From the NCBI RefSeq assembly GCF_029407905.1, contig NC_073637.1, positions 53,878,501-53,942,500 on the forward strand: 64,000 bases of DNA, given 5' to 3'. The stretch comes from Bubalus kerabau. Taxonomy: Eukaryota; Chordata; Mammalia; Artiodactyla; Bovidae. The notes beneath the pieces are model-generated. The model was not told where the DNA came from. It saw only the letters and a program-made list of their open reading frames with translations, and did no database searches. Shown here one piece after another: positions 10,221-22,147 of this stretch. How positions within the stretch are numbered: the first letter of the stretch is position 1; each line of letters opens with the position of its first letter. A program made the translations under genes and the position numbers.

Positions 10221-12124
10221 TCATCCCTTCCAGAAATAGTAAAAGAGATATATTTCTTCTATAAATATTTAATTTTAATTTTTACTTAGCCTTTTCTATA
10301 AAACTGAATTATTTTAACTATAAAAGCAATACATGCTTTTATATTAAAAATAAAATAAAAATATTTTTAAAGTAAAAGTTAAACACAAAAAAATAGCTAT
10401 GACTCCCATTCATCTCCACACCTTTGTCCCCAAATAACAAGTTTTCCATTTAATATTTTTAATTTTTATACCACTTGCCACCATAACTTTACACCTAAAC
10501 CTACACCTCTGTTTATTGTTGACTTATCAAAGTTATGCAGTATCTTTTGACATCAGCAGTGAAAACTATGAAATTGATGTACTTTTGTTACTTCTCATCT
10601 ATCTTAGTCACTCTATTTTCCAACTGAAGTAAGTGTATTTTTTTTTTATTACATATGGTACTTAAAAACTTGTTTTAAAATATTTTTATCAAGGAATAAG
10701 TCCACATGGTAGAAAGAACTGAAGAACTTATAATAAAAACAGTATCATTCTCTCCTGCTTACCCTACAGGCAACATTCTAAAATCATTTGTATTTTCAGT
10801 TTTCTGGGTGCTGTTACTTCAACAATTCTAGATAAATAAATATATCCCTTTGTTTTGTATACATATTTTAGTTAATATATATTGACTTTCTGGGAAAAAA
10901 ATAACATCTCACTCACTTCCATGACCCACTTTCTTTCCTTTGTTTCCTCCTATTGGAAAAAAAGGAAGAGACAAAGAAAAAGGGAACAATGCCTTGAAAG
11001 TCAATGAAGAAAGTTATGCCAAAGAGAAGCGGGTAACCAACAGGGTAATATAGCATAGTGGAGTAATGAGAGAAGGACCAAGAATTTATTATTGAATCTT
11101 ATAAGATGAAAGACATCGGTGTTTATTACAATAGCAGTTTTTGTGGAGTTGTTGGGGAAGAGGTTGACTAGAATGCTTTTAAGAGAGAGTAGGAGGTGAG
11201 GAATTGGAGACATGGATTATTGACTGTTCATTTTAGAGGAGTGACTGCAAAAAAAAAAAAAATGCTAGAGAAATGGAATGGTAGTTAGGGAAACAGAATC
11301 AAGAGAAGCATTATTTTAAAATTCAGAGAAACAATACCATTTCTGAAACATGATAGGTATGAACATAGAGAGTAAAAACAATTATGATGTAGTGGAAAGA
11401 AAAGACAATAGCTGAAATGATGTCCTTAATTAGGAGAAAGCATAGATGATCTAGTGCTCAAGCAAGTAGGTGATGGTAAGTGGACAAATTAATTGATGTG
11501 CTTCTATCTCAAGAGTCAGTAATTTTTAGCCAAAGTAGAGTTGTTAATTGAAAAAGAATGGAAAGAAAGCTTATAGACATAACTTAATGTATGTTTTCAG
11601 GTAGACCATTTTTAGTAAACATCAGAATAACTTTTCTTTTTAAATAATAAAACTATTATTTTTATTAGCCTTCTGTCAGTAGAACATTTTTTTAACTTGC
11701 ATTTGCTATAGAAAAAATCAAATTGTTTAGCACAATCAAAGCCCTGTCACTGCCTCTCTGATTTCATCTCATACTACTCTACATTTGGATCATTCTGTTT
11801 CAGTCACAATGGCCTTTTAGTTGTTATATAAACATGCAAAGTACCTACATGCCTTAAGAATTCATATTTACTCTTCTCTCAATCTGCATATAATCTTATA
11901 TTTCATGTATTCTCACCATTAAAAAATTTACCATCAAAAACAAAGCATCTATGTTCTCTCATTTCCTGCATTGTTTTACTTCACAGAATCTATCACCATC
12001 AAGAAATGATGTGTTTCACTTATTTGTGTAAAAACTTTCTCCTCCCATATGAATATACAGAAGCAGGAATTTTAGTCTTTTTGATCTGCTTCTATGTTCC
12101 CAGCACTAAGAATGATGTCTTAGT
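10221..12124. other. Unique AT-rich sequence
   Basis: Nothing recognised. Homopolymer runs occur near 10639 (T) and 11250 (A). Confidence 0.5.
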
Positions 12125-12132
12125 CATACATG

Positions 12133-12335
12133 GGCTTCCCAGGTGGTGTAGTGGAAAAGAATCCACCTGCCAGTGCAGGAGATGCAAGAGATGTGGGTTC
12201 AATTCAATGATCCCCAAGAGAAGGAAATGGCAACCCACTTTAGTAGTCTTGTCTTGAAAATCCATGGACAGAGGACCTTGGTGGGCTACTGTCTGTGAGG
12301 TCACAGAGTTGGACATGATCGAGTACACACACATG
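12133..12335 (+). mobile_element. Bov-tA SINE
   Basis: Head 'gggcttcccaggtggtgtag', B box damaged by an internal deletion ('gggttcaattcaatgatccc'), body ending 'ggacatgatcgagtacac'. A short direct repeat, catacatg, at 12125-12132 and 12336-12343 is the probable target duplication. Confidence 0.9.
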
Positions 12336-12343
12336 CATACATG

Positions 12344-13289
12344 ATAGTCAATAAAATTATGGAATAAAGTTAATATTTATTATGATTTCTGGAAAACTTA
12401 CTCAAGAATTACAGATTCCTTTTTCAACATCATTCTTGTGCCATGATTGGATTTTTTTTTTGTTTGTTTTTGTAACAGATATCATACTCTCTGTACCTCC
12501 TTATGTGATTGCAGAAAGCTCATTTTTAGTATGCTCTTTATGAATTGTATTGTCAGGAGGTTTTTTTTTTTTTTTCTATTCAACATGTTTGTAAACTGCT
12601 TATGAATAGTTATTGCTAGATATTTTCATTCATTTCTGTTTTTGATTCACAGTAACTTACTGCCTTATCCTCTGCCCTGAGTGAATTCTAATTTTTGAGT
12701 AACATTCTGTGGTGTTTCTCTGTGACTATTAGGGAAAGATGTTACTTTTCTCTTGGTAGGAAGAAGTTCTCTTGGAAAGGTGTGAGTTTTCAATAGAGCT
12801 GTGAATAGACCATCCATTCTCTTTTTTGGATCAAAAAGAACATTAAACTTGCTATATAAAACCAGTGGATATCTACTCCCCAACTCCCCTGTTTTAGCTA
12901 CTGAGGCATATTGCTGTCTAACTACAACATAGTCTACAGTGCTACACAGTAACGGTTACTGAATAAAATTAATACAAGTGTGTTTCTTTTAACTTTTAAA
13001 GTGTTTTGTTGTTATTGTTACTTTTTACTATTTCTTCCAAAACTCATTAAGACTTTTATCCAACAGAAAAAAACTGTACAAAAGCAAGGGCCACCAGTTT
13101 CTAGTATAGATGTTATATTGTACTTAATTGGTTTTTATCTCTCTCTTTTTTATATTTGCAATAAATTTGTGCATAATCAACCTAAATGAGAATTGTATGT
13201 TATACTCCTCCTCTGTAACCAACCAATACAAACCAATTATGTTTGTATCTCTCAGTAGATTAGACGGCATGGTAATATAACTAATATTT
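12344..13289. other. Unique AT-rich sequence
   Basis: Poly-T tracts near 12450 and 12562; otherwise nothing recognised. Confidence 0.5.
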
Positions 13290-13497
13290 GTTCTTGCTCA
13301 GTTGCAGTCTCTTTGTGACTCTATGGGCTGTAGCCTGCTAGGCTCTTCTGTCCATGGGATTCTCCAGGCAAGAACACTGGTGTAGGTTGCCATTTCCTTC
13401 TGCAGGGGATTGTCCCAACTGAGAGAACAAATTCACATTTCCTTAGCTCTTCTGCATTGGCAGGCAGGTTCTTTACGGCTTGCACCACCTGGGAAGG
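13290..13497 (-). mobile_element. Bov-tA SINE
   Basis: Minus-oriented, diverged. Body landmarks are 'tccatgggattctccaggca' and 'gttgccatttccttctgcag'; the head complement is 'gcaccacctgggaaggc'. It lies just upstream of the nested BovB pair. Confidence 0.88.
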
Positions 13498-13540
13498 CAT
13501 TCACCTTGTAGCAATTCATAATAAAAATAGATATGCCCTT

Positions 13541-13575
13541 AAGTTCACAATGACACAACCCTTATAACAGAAAGC
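13541..13575 (+). mobile_element. Left stub of older BovB, split by a younger BovB
   Basis: The segment 'aatgacacaacccttataac' followed by 'agaaag' matches the BovB RT stretch just after the YADD box ('gatgacaccacccttatggc'). The same older copy resumes at 14875 with 'gggaactaaagagcctcttg', which is the next part of that frame. The two pieces are therefore one old element cut by the insertion at 13576-14873. The stub is short, so the match is suggestive and not certain. Confidence 0.55.
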
Positions 13576-14873
13576 TCATGCTCAAACTACTGCACAATTG
13601 CACTCATCTTACATGCTAGTAAAGTAATGTGCAAAATTCTCCAAGACAGGCTTCAGCAATATATGAACTATGAACTTCCAGATGTTCAAGCTGGTTTTAG
13701 AAAAGGCAGAGGAACCAGAGATCAAATTGCCAACATCTGCTGGATCATCAAAAAAGCAAGAAAGTTCTGGAAAAAACATCTATTTCTGCTTTATTGACTA
13801 TGCCAAAGCCTTTGACTGCATGGATCACAATAAACTGTGGAAAATTCTGAAAGAGATGGGAATACCAGACCACCTGACCTGTCTATTGATAAACCTATAT
13901 GCAGGTCAGGAAGCAACAGTTAGAACTGGACATGGAACAACAGACTGGTTCCAAATAGGAAAAGGAGTCCTTCAAAGCTGTATATTGTCACCCTGCTTAT
14001 TTAACTTATATGCAGAGTACATTATGAGAAACATTGGGCCGGAAGAAGCACAAGCTGGAATCAAGATGGCTGGGAGAAATATCAATAACCTCAGATATGC
14101 AGACGACATCACCCTTATGGCAGAAAGTTAAGAGGAACTAAAAAGCCTTTCGTTGAAAGTGAAAGAGGAGAGTGAAAAAGTTGGCTTAAAGCTCAACATT
14201 CAGAAAACGAACATCCTGGCAACTGGTCCCATCACTTTATGGGAAATAGATGGGGAAACAGTGGCTGATTTTATATTTTGGGGCTCCAAAATCACTACAG
14301 ATGGTGACTGCAGCCATGAAATTAAAAGACGCTTACTCCTTGGAAGGAAAGTTATGACCACCCTAGATAGCATATTGAAAAGCAGAGACATTACTTTGCC
14401 AACAAAGGTTCGTCTAGTCAAGGCTATGGTTTTTCCAGTGTTCATGTATGGATGTGAGAGTTGGACTGTGAAGAAAACTGAGTGCCGGAGAATTGATGCT
14501 TTTGAACTGTGGTGTTGGAGAAGACTCCTGAGAGTCCCTTGGACTGCAAGGAGATCCAATCAGTCCATTCTAAAGGAGATCATTCCTGGGTGTTCTTTGG
14601 AAGGAATGATGCTAAAGCTGAAACTCCAGTACTTTGGCCACCTGATGCGAAGAGTTGACTCATTGGAAAAGACTCTGATGCTGGGAGGGATTGGGGGCAT
14701 GAGGAAAAGAGGATGACAGAGGATGAGATGGCCGGATGGCATCACCGACTCGATGGACATGAGTTTGAGTGAACTCCGGGAGTTGGTGATGGACAGGGAG
14801 GCCTGGCATGCTGCCATTCATGGGGTTGCAAAGAGCTGAACATGACTGAGCAACTGAATTGAAATGAACTGAA
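13576..14873 (+). mobile_element. BovB LINE (RTE clade), younger type, 5' truncated
   Basis: About 1.3 kb covering the RT domain through the 3' tail. It ends in a degenerate run of tgaa-type repeats. Close to the family consensus. It carries the marker 'ctgggagggattgggggc' that separates the younger from the older BovB copies in this window. It is inserted into an older BovB (13541-13575 and 14875-15612). It lacks the 5' UTR and endonuclease and is not autonomous. Confidence 0.93.
13577..14839 (+). pseudogene. BovB ORF2 reverse transcriptase fragment, broken
   Basis: Encodes part of the RTE reverse transcriptase, the enzyme that copies BovB RNA (and probably Bov SINE RNA) at the target site. 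Visible motifs: FCFIDYAKAFD with the first catalytic Asp, LSPCLFNLY, and YADD at 14096-14107, all intact. Three types of damage are clear. An extra A in the A run near 13771 shifts frame, so the first ~35 codons of the open frame starting at 13670 are out of register. A stop (TAA) at 14129-14131 replaces a Glu codon. A CGA-to-TGA change at 14714-14716 is typical CpG decay. The frames 13670-14131 and 14153-14716 are the same reading frame on either side of the first stop. Confidence 0.92.
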
Positions 14874-14874
14874 A

Positions 14875-15612
14875 GGGAACTAAAGAGCCTCTTGATGAAA
14901 GTGAAACAGAAGAATTAAAAAGTTGGCTTAAAACTCAACATTCAAAAAACTAAGATCATGGCATCCAGTCCCCTCACTTCATGGTGAACAGATGGAGAAA
15001 CAATAGGAACAGTGAGAGACTTTACTTTCTTGGGCTCCAGAATCACTGCAGATGGTGACTGCACCCATAAAGTTAAAAGACACTTGCTCCTTGGAAGAAA
15101 ATCTATGACCAACCTAGACAGCATATTAAAACCAGAGACATTACTTTGCCAACAGAGGTCCATATAGTCAAAGCTATGGTTTTTCCAGTAGTCATGTATG
15201 GATGTGAGAGTTGAGCACTGAAGCTGATCACTGAAGAATTAATGCTTTTGAACCGTGGTGTTGGAGAACTCTTGAGAGTCACTTGTCCTGCAAGGAGATC
15301 AAACTGGTCAATTCTAAAAGAAATCAACTCTGAGTATTCATTGGAAGGACTGATGCTGAAGCTGATGCTCCAATACTTTGGGCCACCTGATGCAAAGAAC
15401 GGACTCATTGGAAGAGATCCTGATACTGGGAAAGATTGAAGGCAGGAGAAGGGGATGACAGAGGATGAGATGGTTGGATGGCATCACCAACTCGATGGAC
15501 ATGAGTTTGAGCAAACTCTGGAAGTTGGTAATGGACAGTGAACCCTGGCATGGTGAAGTACATGTGGTCACAAAGAGTTGGACATGACTGAGTGACTGAA
15601 CTGAACTGATGC
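14875..15612 (+). mobile_element. BovB LINE, older type, right part of the split copy
   Basis: Continues the older element from the post-YADD region to the 3' end 'gagtgactgaactgaactga'. It is clearly more diverged than the inserted copy and has the older marker 'actgggaaagattgaaggc'. Many stops and indels are present. The length of about 740 bp fits the 3' third of ORF2 plus tail. Confidence 0.9.
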
Positions 15613-17056
15613 ACTTCAATTCACAATTTCCAGCATATATTTGATTTTATTCTGGCTGCTCTTTATTGAAGCATATTTATATTATTTTTATCTGCAAATT
15701 AGCAGAAAAAAGTTAATTCTTCCTAAAATATAATTGATAAACAATTCATTTTAAAATTTTTTCTGACAAGTGTTGATAAATGAAAATCATGACTCATCAG
15801 AAGCCCATCCAGAAGGTACTATTTGGTTTCAACATGAAGCGCAATACATGTCATTAACAAAATATTTTACACTATCAGCTAACTTATAATTTTCTAAAAG
15901 ATTAACTTTAAACATCTCTTCAGTCTTTTCAAACCAAACTACCTGTGATTTCAGAGGAATTTTTTCTATTTCTTTTTAGTAAACAGAGTGTAAAGTCATG
16001 GTCTACCTCAGTTTTGCCATTAATTTAGATGTCATCGATTAGAAATTATGTTCAACATGATCTGGGAATTTGTCCTGTGACATATAACAGTTTCTGACTT
16101 ATAATAGGTAATCAATTAATACTCATTATTGAATAAAAATTTTCTGAGCAAACACAATACTCTGTGTCTTAATTTTTTTTTTCTTTAACAAGAGGAATTT
16201 AATGGGGATATCCGGGATTAGCATTCAAGATATTTTTCTGATAAAATTAGAGAAATAGTCTAAGAATCTGTTCTTAGACCTGACAACTGAAAAATAAACG
16301 TTCAGAATTCTGCGTGTCTATTTAAGCAAGTGAAGATAATTAAATTCATTTTCACTTGTATTAAATTAATTTATCTATGCACTTAGTTTTTATTCATATT
16401 GGAAGTTAGAGATACACTTGTACAATATTTGTATGTATTTAATAATCATAAATTAAAATATGATTTGACTACATATGTCACAGGTTCTTATTTACTTATT
16501 TTTAAATTTTTTGTAATGTCTTAAAATATAATTTCATTCAGGAAAAATAAGATTTTTCTAGAATAATAGTACAGAAGCCTGACATTTATGTCCTTTATTC
16601 TTCATCATTATGACCTAACATTATATTTGGTAAGCATATCACTGCTAATGTGTATTTGTCTCTCCTGAATTATAAAAAGCACATTTCAATTCCTCAGGCT
16701 AGAAATTTTATTCTTTAAATGGTTCACAGTGCCTCTGGCCACACTTAGAATTTCGATTGCAAAGGAATATTCAATCTTTCAGTTAATAGCACTCAACCTA
16801 CTGAATATTTAATTATTGTCCTTAAAATATATACAGTTGGAAATATTTTCCTCCTAAAGTGATAATATTCTTTTCCTATTCTCTTATGATGGTAATATGT
16901 TTTATTTTAATTGCAATATTTACTATTAACAAAGAAGATGGAACATGTTTTGCAATTTGATTATAATTTATTTATAAAATGTTATTACAAAGAAAAGAAA
17001 ATTAAATTACTGTATGTAACACATTAAAAGAGGAAGTGTAGCCAAGGACAGAAGTA
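15613..17056. other. Unique AT-rich sequence
   Basis: No gene or repeat that I can name. Very AT-rich, with frequent short homopolymers. Confidence 0.5.
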
Positions 17057-17290
17057 TTGCTTAAGAGCCTGGACTACATATACATAGTCAACCACATATC
17101 CTAATTCTTGATTCAACTCTACTAAGCTCTACTAATTCAAGCTGTGTGATCTTGGAAAACATCAAGATAAACCTTAACTTTTTTTCAGCTTTAAGATGGG
17201 GCAAATATAAGATTTCTTTCATAGGGTTATAAAATAAAATGAGCTAAATACATATAAAGCACATAGTGTAATTCTAGAGAAAAAATGAGC
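17057..17290 (+). mobile_element. MIR SINE
   Basis: Ordered MIR landmarks: 'gcttaagagcctggacta', 'gctgtgtgatcttggaaa', 'ttcagctttaagatggggc', 'catagggttataaaataaa', 'tgagctaaatacatataaag' and 'cacatagtgta'. Diverged, as expected for an ancient element. Confidence 0.75.
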
Positions 17291-17606
17291 ATTATTTATC
17301 TTATCATTATTAAGTATTATTGATTGATATGTATATGATCAGTAACATGAGTATTTTCAAAGAGCACGGCTTTTAGTTACATTATGGGGTAAAAAAATTT
17401 TTAAAACTTGTCCCAAATGCACTTGGGGATTTATTCATTTATTATCTAAATGGAAGCTGTATTGCTAAAACAAAGGTAAGAGGACAAATGACTAAATTTT
17501 TAGGCAACTGAAGTAGGAAAAAAATTTAAAAGTATATACATGCATACAAATTATAGAACCTTGAAAGTAAGGGAAGGGAAGCCCTATTGAACACTTTAAT
17601 AGACTA
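17291..17606. other. Unique AT-rich sequence
   Basis: Nothing recognised. Confidence 0.5.
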
Positions 17607-17826
17607 CAGGCTTCACAGGTGGTGCTAGTGGTAAAGAACCTGCCTGCCAATGCAGGTGACTTAAGAGACTCAAGTTCAATCCTCGGGTGGTGAAGATCCC
17701 CTGTTGAAGGGCATGCCAACCCACTCCAGTATTCTTGCCTGGAGAGTCCTGTGGACAGGGAACTTGGTAGGCTACAATACATAGGGTCACAAAAAGTCGG
17801 ACACAACTGAAGCAACTGAGCATACA
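17607..17826 (+). mobile_element. Bov-tA SINE
   Basis: Head 'aggcttcacaggtggtgcta', B box region 'aagttcaatcctcgggtgg', body ending 'gaagcaactgagcatacaca'. Full length, moderately diverged. Confidence 0.92.
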
Positions 17827-18610
17827 CATAGTGTAAAATTAGCGTTTATATGCACTGGGAAGCAAACACAAAATATGTGACTTTCTATATTGTGATTTTT
17901 TCTGGAAAGAAACCAGCATTATCTGTGAGATATGCCTATAAACAATTTGGAGGAGGAGCTGACTGGATATGGTTTTCTGGGAATGAATGCCAGAATACTA
18001 CATGCGTAGCTACTAACTCTGGCACAATCAAGAGGGTAGGACATTAAGCCGCATTCTCTGAAAACCCTAAGGGCAAAGGCACGGCACTGTAACTGAAGCG
18101 AGTGACCAGAAAGCCAAGGATAGGAAGCTTCTTCCATTGCATTTGTTTTTTCAACACCCATAAAGCTTGTAAAGTGGTTGCTGTAATAATGCTGGGAGGT
18201 GGAGTTGGAAAATCCATATCTTTAAAATTTTTACTGGTCAGCAGAAAGAAAATCAGTCAAAAGCTTCAGGAGATCAGTATTTTCCTTCTGCCAGGTATCT
18301 TGCAATTCATCTAATTGTTATAATCTAATTAGCATACAGAATTATAGCTGCAAGGGGACCTGGTAAATATAGCTTTTATCTTTCTGGATCCTACTACACT
18401 GAAAAAATAAATTAGAAATTTGTGGGGATAAACACTAAAAGCCACTTGTGACCATATCACCACATTGATTTATTTTCCCTAGGAAAAAAAAAAAAGGTTA
18501 CTAATTTTAAAAAATCAGCAAAATTTTCCTGTAATTCTTATTCCTTTCGCATTTTCCTGTTGTGATTTAGGAGCTAAGCATGTTCTTAGAAGTCATATTA
18601 AGGCATTTTA
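17827..18610. other. Unique sequence; slightly GC-richer patch at 17930-18180
   Basis: No repeat recognised. Short open frames (65 codons at 17850-18047 plus strand, 80 codons at 17919-18161 minus strand) overlap in a patch that is less AT-rich than its surroundings. Neither has a recognisable domain. A 12-A run lies near 18484. Confidence 0.45.
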
Positions 18611-18620
18611 AACCTCTGTT

Positions 18621-18885
18621 CAGAGAAGGTGATGGCACCCCACTCCAGTACTCTTGCCTGGAAAATCCCATAGACGGAGGAGCCTGGTGGGCTGCAGTTC
18701 ATGGGGTCGCGAAGAGTAGGACACGACTCAGTGACTTTCACTTTTCACTTCATGCATTGGAGAAGGAAACGGCAACCCACTCCAGTGTTCTTGCCTGGAG
18801 AATCCCAGGGATGGCGGAGCCTGGTGGGCTGCCGTCTCTGGGGTTGCACAGAGTTGGACACGACTAAAGCGACTTAGCAGCAGCA
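18621..18885 (+). mobile_element. BOV-A2 SINE, full-length dimer
   Basis: Two BovB-derived monomers (first with 'gatggcaccccactccagta', second with 'aaacggcaacccactccagt') joined by 'cacttttcacttcatgcatt', ending 'gcgacttagcagcagc'. Target duplication of 10 bp with one mismatch: aacctctgtt (18611-18620) and aatctctgtt (18886-18895). Still rich in CpG, so relatively recent. Confidence 0.96.
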
Positions 18886-18895
18886 AATCTCTGTT

Positions 18896-19484
18896 ATAAA
18901 ATACGTAACCCACATTATCTATAGTCACTTTGTTTATTAACTATTATTAGTGCTGGACTATGAAGTTTTTCAGTAGAATTTAAACATATTTGAAGTCTGT
19001 AAAAATAAAAACAGCTTTAAAATATGAAAAGAAAACCTGGAATTCACGTTAGTTTTCATTTGGATATCTGTACAGATTCACCTTATAATAACTTTATTAA
19101 TTATGTAATTTCACATTCAAGACAGGTTTATTACTATGAAAGCAATATGTTGGTTAAAGTTCTTGTTTTCTAAGCATTCTTGAGTGTCCATGATGATTTA
19201 AAAAATTGTAGCCAACTGTATAATAAATTATATAGTATTAAAAGAGTCAAAATCAGTATTATACAAATTTTACCTTTTAAGGAAAATACATGCATAACAC
19301 ATACTGTCATGTATTATTTAATAATTTGGAATATATGGCATATGATTGAGATTTTTTCATTTTAAAGAAACAGATGCATATTAACAAATTAAGCCAATTT
19401 GCAATTTATCAATTTTCCCATGTATGTTCTAGTTATTGTTATAGGCTCAGCTCTATAAGGCTGTGCTCACTTTTGCTTCAGCTG
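18896..19484. other. Unique AT-rich sequence
   Basis: Nothing recognised. Confidence 0.5.
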
Positions 19485-19990
19485 CCATATGTACTGCATC
19501 CTCTATTCCATTCCTGACACACACCATTTTCAGAGTTATATTTCTAAATCAAAGACGTGGCCAGGTCACTTCCCTGCTTGAAAACCTTCAATAGCTTCGC
19601 GATGTGCGTAGGATAAATCTAGGCTCCTCAGTGTGTCTTCTTTTTTTTTTTTTTAACATGTTTTTTATTTTATTTTATTTAACTTTACAATATTGTATTG
19701 GTTTTGCCATATATCAAAATGAATCTGCCACAAGTATACATGTGTTCCCCATCTTGAACCCTCCTCCCTCCTCCCTCCCTATACCAGTGTGTCTTCTGAA
19801 CCACCTGCTCTAGTCAGACCAGTCTGCACACATTTCCTTACCATTCCTGTCCCTGTCCTTGTGCTTGTGATGCTATCTGCACTTGGAAAGCTGTCTTTAT
19901 TCTAATTTGTCTGACTATTCTTAACCTTTTAAATCACCTAATTCTGTGAGGTTTTATTGCATTGTCTATGCCCAAAGTCATCCCTCCATT
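19485..19990 (+). mobile_element. L2 LINE 3' region, split by a short L1
   Basis: 'cacttccctgcttgaaaacc', 'cttcaatagcttcgcgat', 'ggataaatctaggctcctca', then after the interruption 'gaaccacctgctctagtcag' and 'gatgctatctgcacttggaa'. These follow the L2 3' region in order. Ancient. The L1 at 19642-19784 interrupts it and duplicates 13 bp. Confidence 0.7.
19642..19784 (-). mobile_element. Short 5'-truncated L1 with 13-bp target duplication
   Basis: A poly-T start followed by the complement of the ruminant L1 3' end ('tattggttttgccatatatc', 'catgtgttccccatcttgaa', 'ccctcctccctcctccct'). Only about 143 bp long. The flanks carry a perfect 13-bp duplication, cagtgtgtcttct, at 19629-19641 and 19785-19797. 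This is a textbook target-primed insertion into the older L2. Confidence 0.94.
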
Positions 19991-20345
19991 TTATTTGGTA
20001 ATTAAAAATAAGTAACCCACTAAATAGGATGAAGTAATGAAAAACATAATTCTTATGCTAAAGACATAAGAATTTTGTGTCCTTTTTATTCTCCATTTGA
20101 AATTATGAGTTATCATGATTTTTTTAATTACAATAATTCAGTCAATTAAGGATTTTAAATTTGTAAATGTATTTAGTGAGAGATAAATCCTATATTTTAG
20201 TAACAGGAGGTATTCCTCCAGTGTTTTTCACTGAAAGGGATGAGTTAAAAGTCAGAAATAAATTACTCAGTTTGAAGTGTACTATTAGAATATCTATGAA
20301 TTAATATATTATATCCAAAAATGACATGGGAATTATGTATTGACC
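19991..20345. other. Unique AT-rich sequence
   Basis: Nothing recognised. Confidence 0.5.
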
Positions 20346-20500
20346 ATGCATGCATACTAAGTCGCTTCAGTCGTGTCCAACTCTTTGCAACCCAATGGAC
20401 TGTAGCCCACCAGGTTCCTCTGTCCATGGAATTCTCCAGGCAAAAATACTAGAGTGGACCACCATGCATTCCTAGGGGATCTTCCCATCCCAGGAATCAA
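20346..20500 (-). mobile_element. Bov-tA SINE, head degraded
   Basis: Body complement is clear ('aagtcgcttcagtcgtgtcc', 'ctgtccatggaattctccag', 'ggggatcttcccatcccagg'). The tRNA-like head is lost or unrecognisable beyond about 20500. Confidence 0.88.
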
Positions 20501-20634
20501 ACCCCATACTTGGCATATTCCAGGAGGCATGCAAAATCAAACCAAGTATTCATCACAGTGACTTTCATTAATATAATGCAAGCATTCTGGGGGAAAAGCA
20601 TATAGTAAAGATAATTTATTTTCCCTTTTAAAGA

Positions 20635-21673
20635 AACTTTTTTAAAACTTTTTATTTTGTATTGGAGTACAGCTGACTAACAATGTTGTGGTAGTTTCAG
20701 GTGTACAACAAAGCGATTCAGTTACACATATGAATTATTTTTCAAATTACTTTTTCAGTTAGGTTGTTATAGAATATTGAGCAGCGTTTCCTGTGCTGTA
20801 CAGAAAGTCCTTGTTGGTTATCTGTTTTACACATATCAGTATGTACATGTCAATCCCAAGCTTCCTAACTATTCCTACACCTCACTCTTCACCTATGCTG
20901 ACCATAAACTTGTGCTCTAAGTCTGTGACACTGTTTTGTAAATAAGTTCATTTGTATCAATTTTTTTTTTTAGATTTGTCATATGGTATTTCTCTTTCTC
21001 TGTCTGACTTGCTTCACTCAGTATGGAAGTCTCTAGGTCCATTCATGTTGCTGAAAATGACATTATTTCATTATTTTTAATGGATCATGAATATTATATT
21101 GTATATATGCATGATATCTTTATCTATTCTTCTGTCAGTTGACATTTAGGTTGTTTCTGTCTTGTATATTGTAAACATCACTGCAAACATCACATTGGAT
21201 CACATATATCCTTTCAGATCATGTTTGTTTCCAGATATAAACCCAGGAGTGGAATTGCAGGATTGTATGGTAGTATTTGATAAAATTCATCTCTGAAGCC
21301 ATCTGGTCCTGGACTTTTGTTTGTTGGGAGTTTTGAAATCATAGTTTCCACTTCAGTCCTATGATTGGTCTGTTCATATTTTCTATTTCTTCCTGATTCA
21401 GTCTTGGGAAATTGTACTGTTATGACTGTTAGTATTTGCCTTATGTATTTGAAGTACTCCTATGTTGGGTACATATGTATTTATAATTTTTGTATCTTCT
21501 TCTTGGATTGATCCCTTAATCATTATGTAGTGAGTTTCTTTGTCTCTTATAATGGTATTCATTTTAAAGTCTGTTTGCCTGATATGAGCATTTCTATTTC
21601 CAGCTTTCTTTTGATTTCCATTTGCATGGAATATCTTTTCCCACTGCCCCACTTTCAGTCTTTATGTGTCCCC
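20635..21673 (-). mobile_element. L1 LINE, antisense, 3' part
   Basis: Starts (plus view) with the complement of an L1 3' UTR: 'tattggagtacagctgacta', 'tttcctgtgctgtacagaaa', 'cactcagtatggaagtctct', 'cccaggagtggaattgcagg'. From about 21275 it jumps to ORF2 ('tctggtcctggacttttgtt', complement of the conserved SPGPDGF codons). Large internal deletions are therefore present. It continues at 22148 after a BovB insertion. Confidence 0.88.
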
Positions 21674-21680
21674 AAGTCTA

Positions 21681-22140
21681 GTCAAGGCTATGGTTTTTCC
21701 AGTAGTCATGTATGGATGTGAGAGTTGGATTGTGAAGAAACCTGAGCACTGAAGAATTGTTGCTTTTGCACTGTGGTGTTGGAAAAGGCTCTTGAGAGTC
21801 CCTTGGACTACAAGGAGATCCAACAAGTCCATTCTAAAGGAGATCAGCCCTGGGGTTTCTTTGGAAGGAATGATGCTAAAGCTGAAACTCCAGTACTTTG
21901 GCCACCTGATGCGAAGAGTTGACTCATTGCAAAAGACTCTGATGCTGGGAGGGATTGGGGGCAGGAAGAGAAGGGGACGACAGAGGATGAGATGGCTGGA
22001 TGGCATCACTGACTCGATGGACGTGAGTCTGAGTGAACTCCGGGAGTTGGTGATGGACAGGGCGGCCTGGCGTGCTGCGATTAACGGGGTCGCAAAGAGT
22101 CGGACACGACTGAGCGACTGAAATGAACTGAACTAAACTG
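21681..22140 (+). mobile_element. BovB LINE 3' fragment, younger type, inserted in L1
   Basis: About 460 bp from 'gtcaaggctatggtttttcc' to the 3' end 'gagcgactgaaatgaactg'. Near consensus, CpG-rich, with the younger marker 'gggagggattgggggcagg'. The L1 on both sides resumes around a 7-bp repeat, aagtcta (21674-21680 and 22141-22147), the probable target duplication. The first bases of BovB can also contribute to this match. Confidence 0.93.
21792..22121 (+). pseudogene. BovB ORF2 C-terminal end, open to the native stop
   Basis: 109 codons that read without interruption to what looks like the native BovB stop. They include the WTxRRSN, LKLQYFGHLMRR and RWLDGITDSMDVSLSELREL stretches typical of the end of ORF2. 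The RT catalytic core is absent, so this is a dead fragment. The plus-strand frame is the real one; a 115-codon frame on the other strand (21662-22009) is its shadow. Confidence 0.9.
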
Positions 22141-22147
22141 AAGTCTA

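Noticed and set aside
14200..14559. 119-codon minus-strand open frame
   Set aside because: It is antisense to the BovB ORF2 frame at 14153-14716. Similar shadow frames recur opposite every BovB copy (for example 14560-14817, 21662-22009, 50498-50848, 63603-63968), so it reflects BovB codon composition and not a gene.
13670..14716. Two large plus-strand frames as a host gene
   Set aside because: They carry BovB reverse transcriptase motifs, share one frame across a stop, and lie inside a 5'-truncated LINE.
17850..18161. Overlapping frames on both strands in a GC-richer patch as a small gene
   Set aside because: Neither frame resembles a known protein, and codons on both strands being open suggests chance. 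Kept only as a note in the gap entry.
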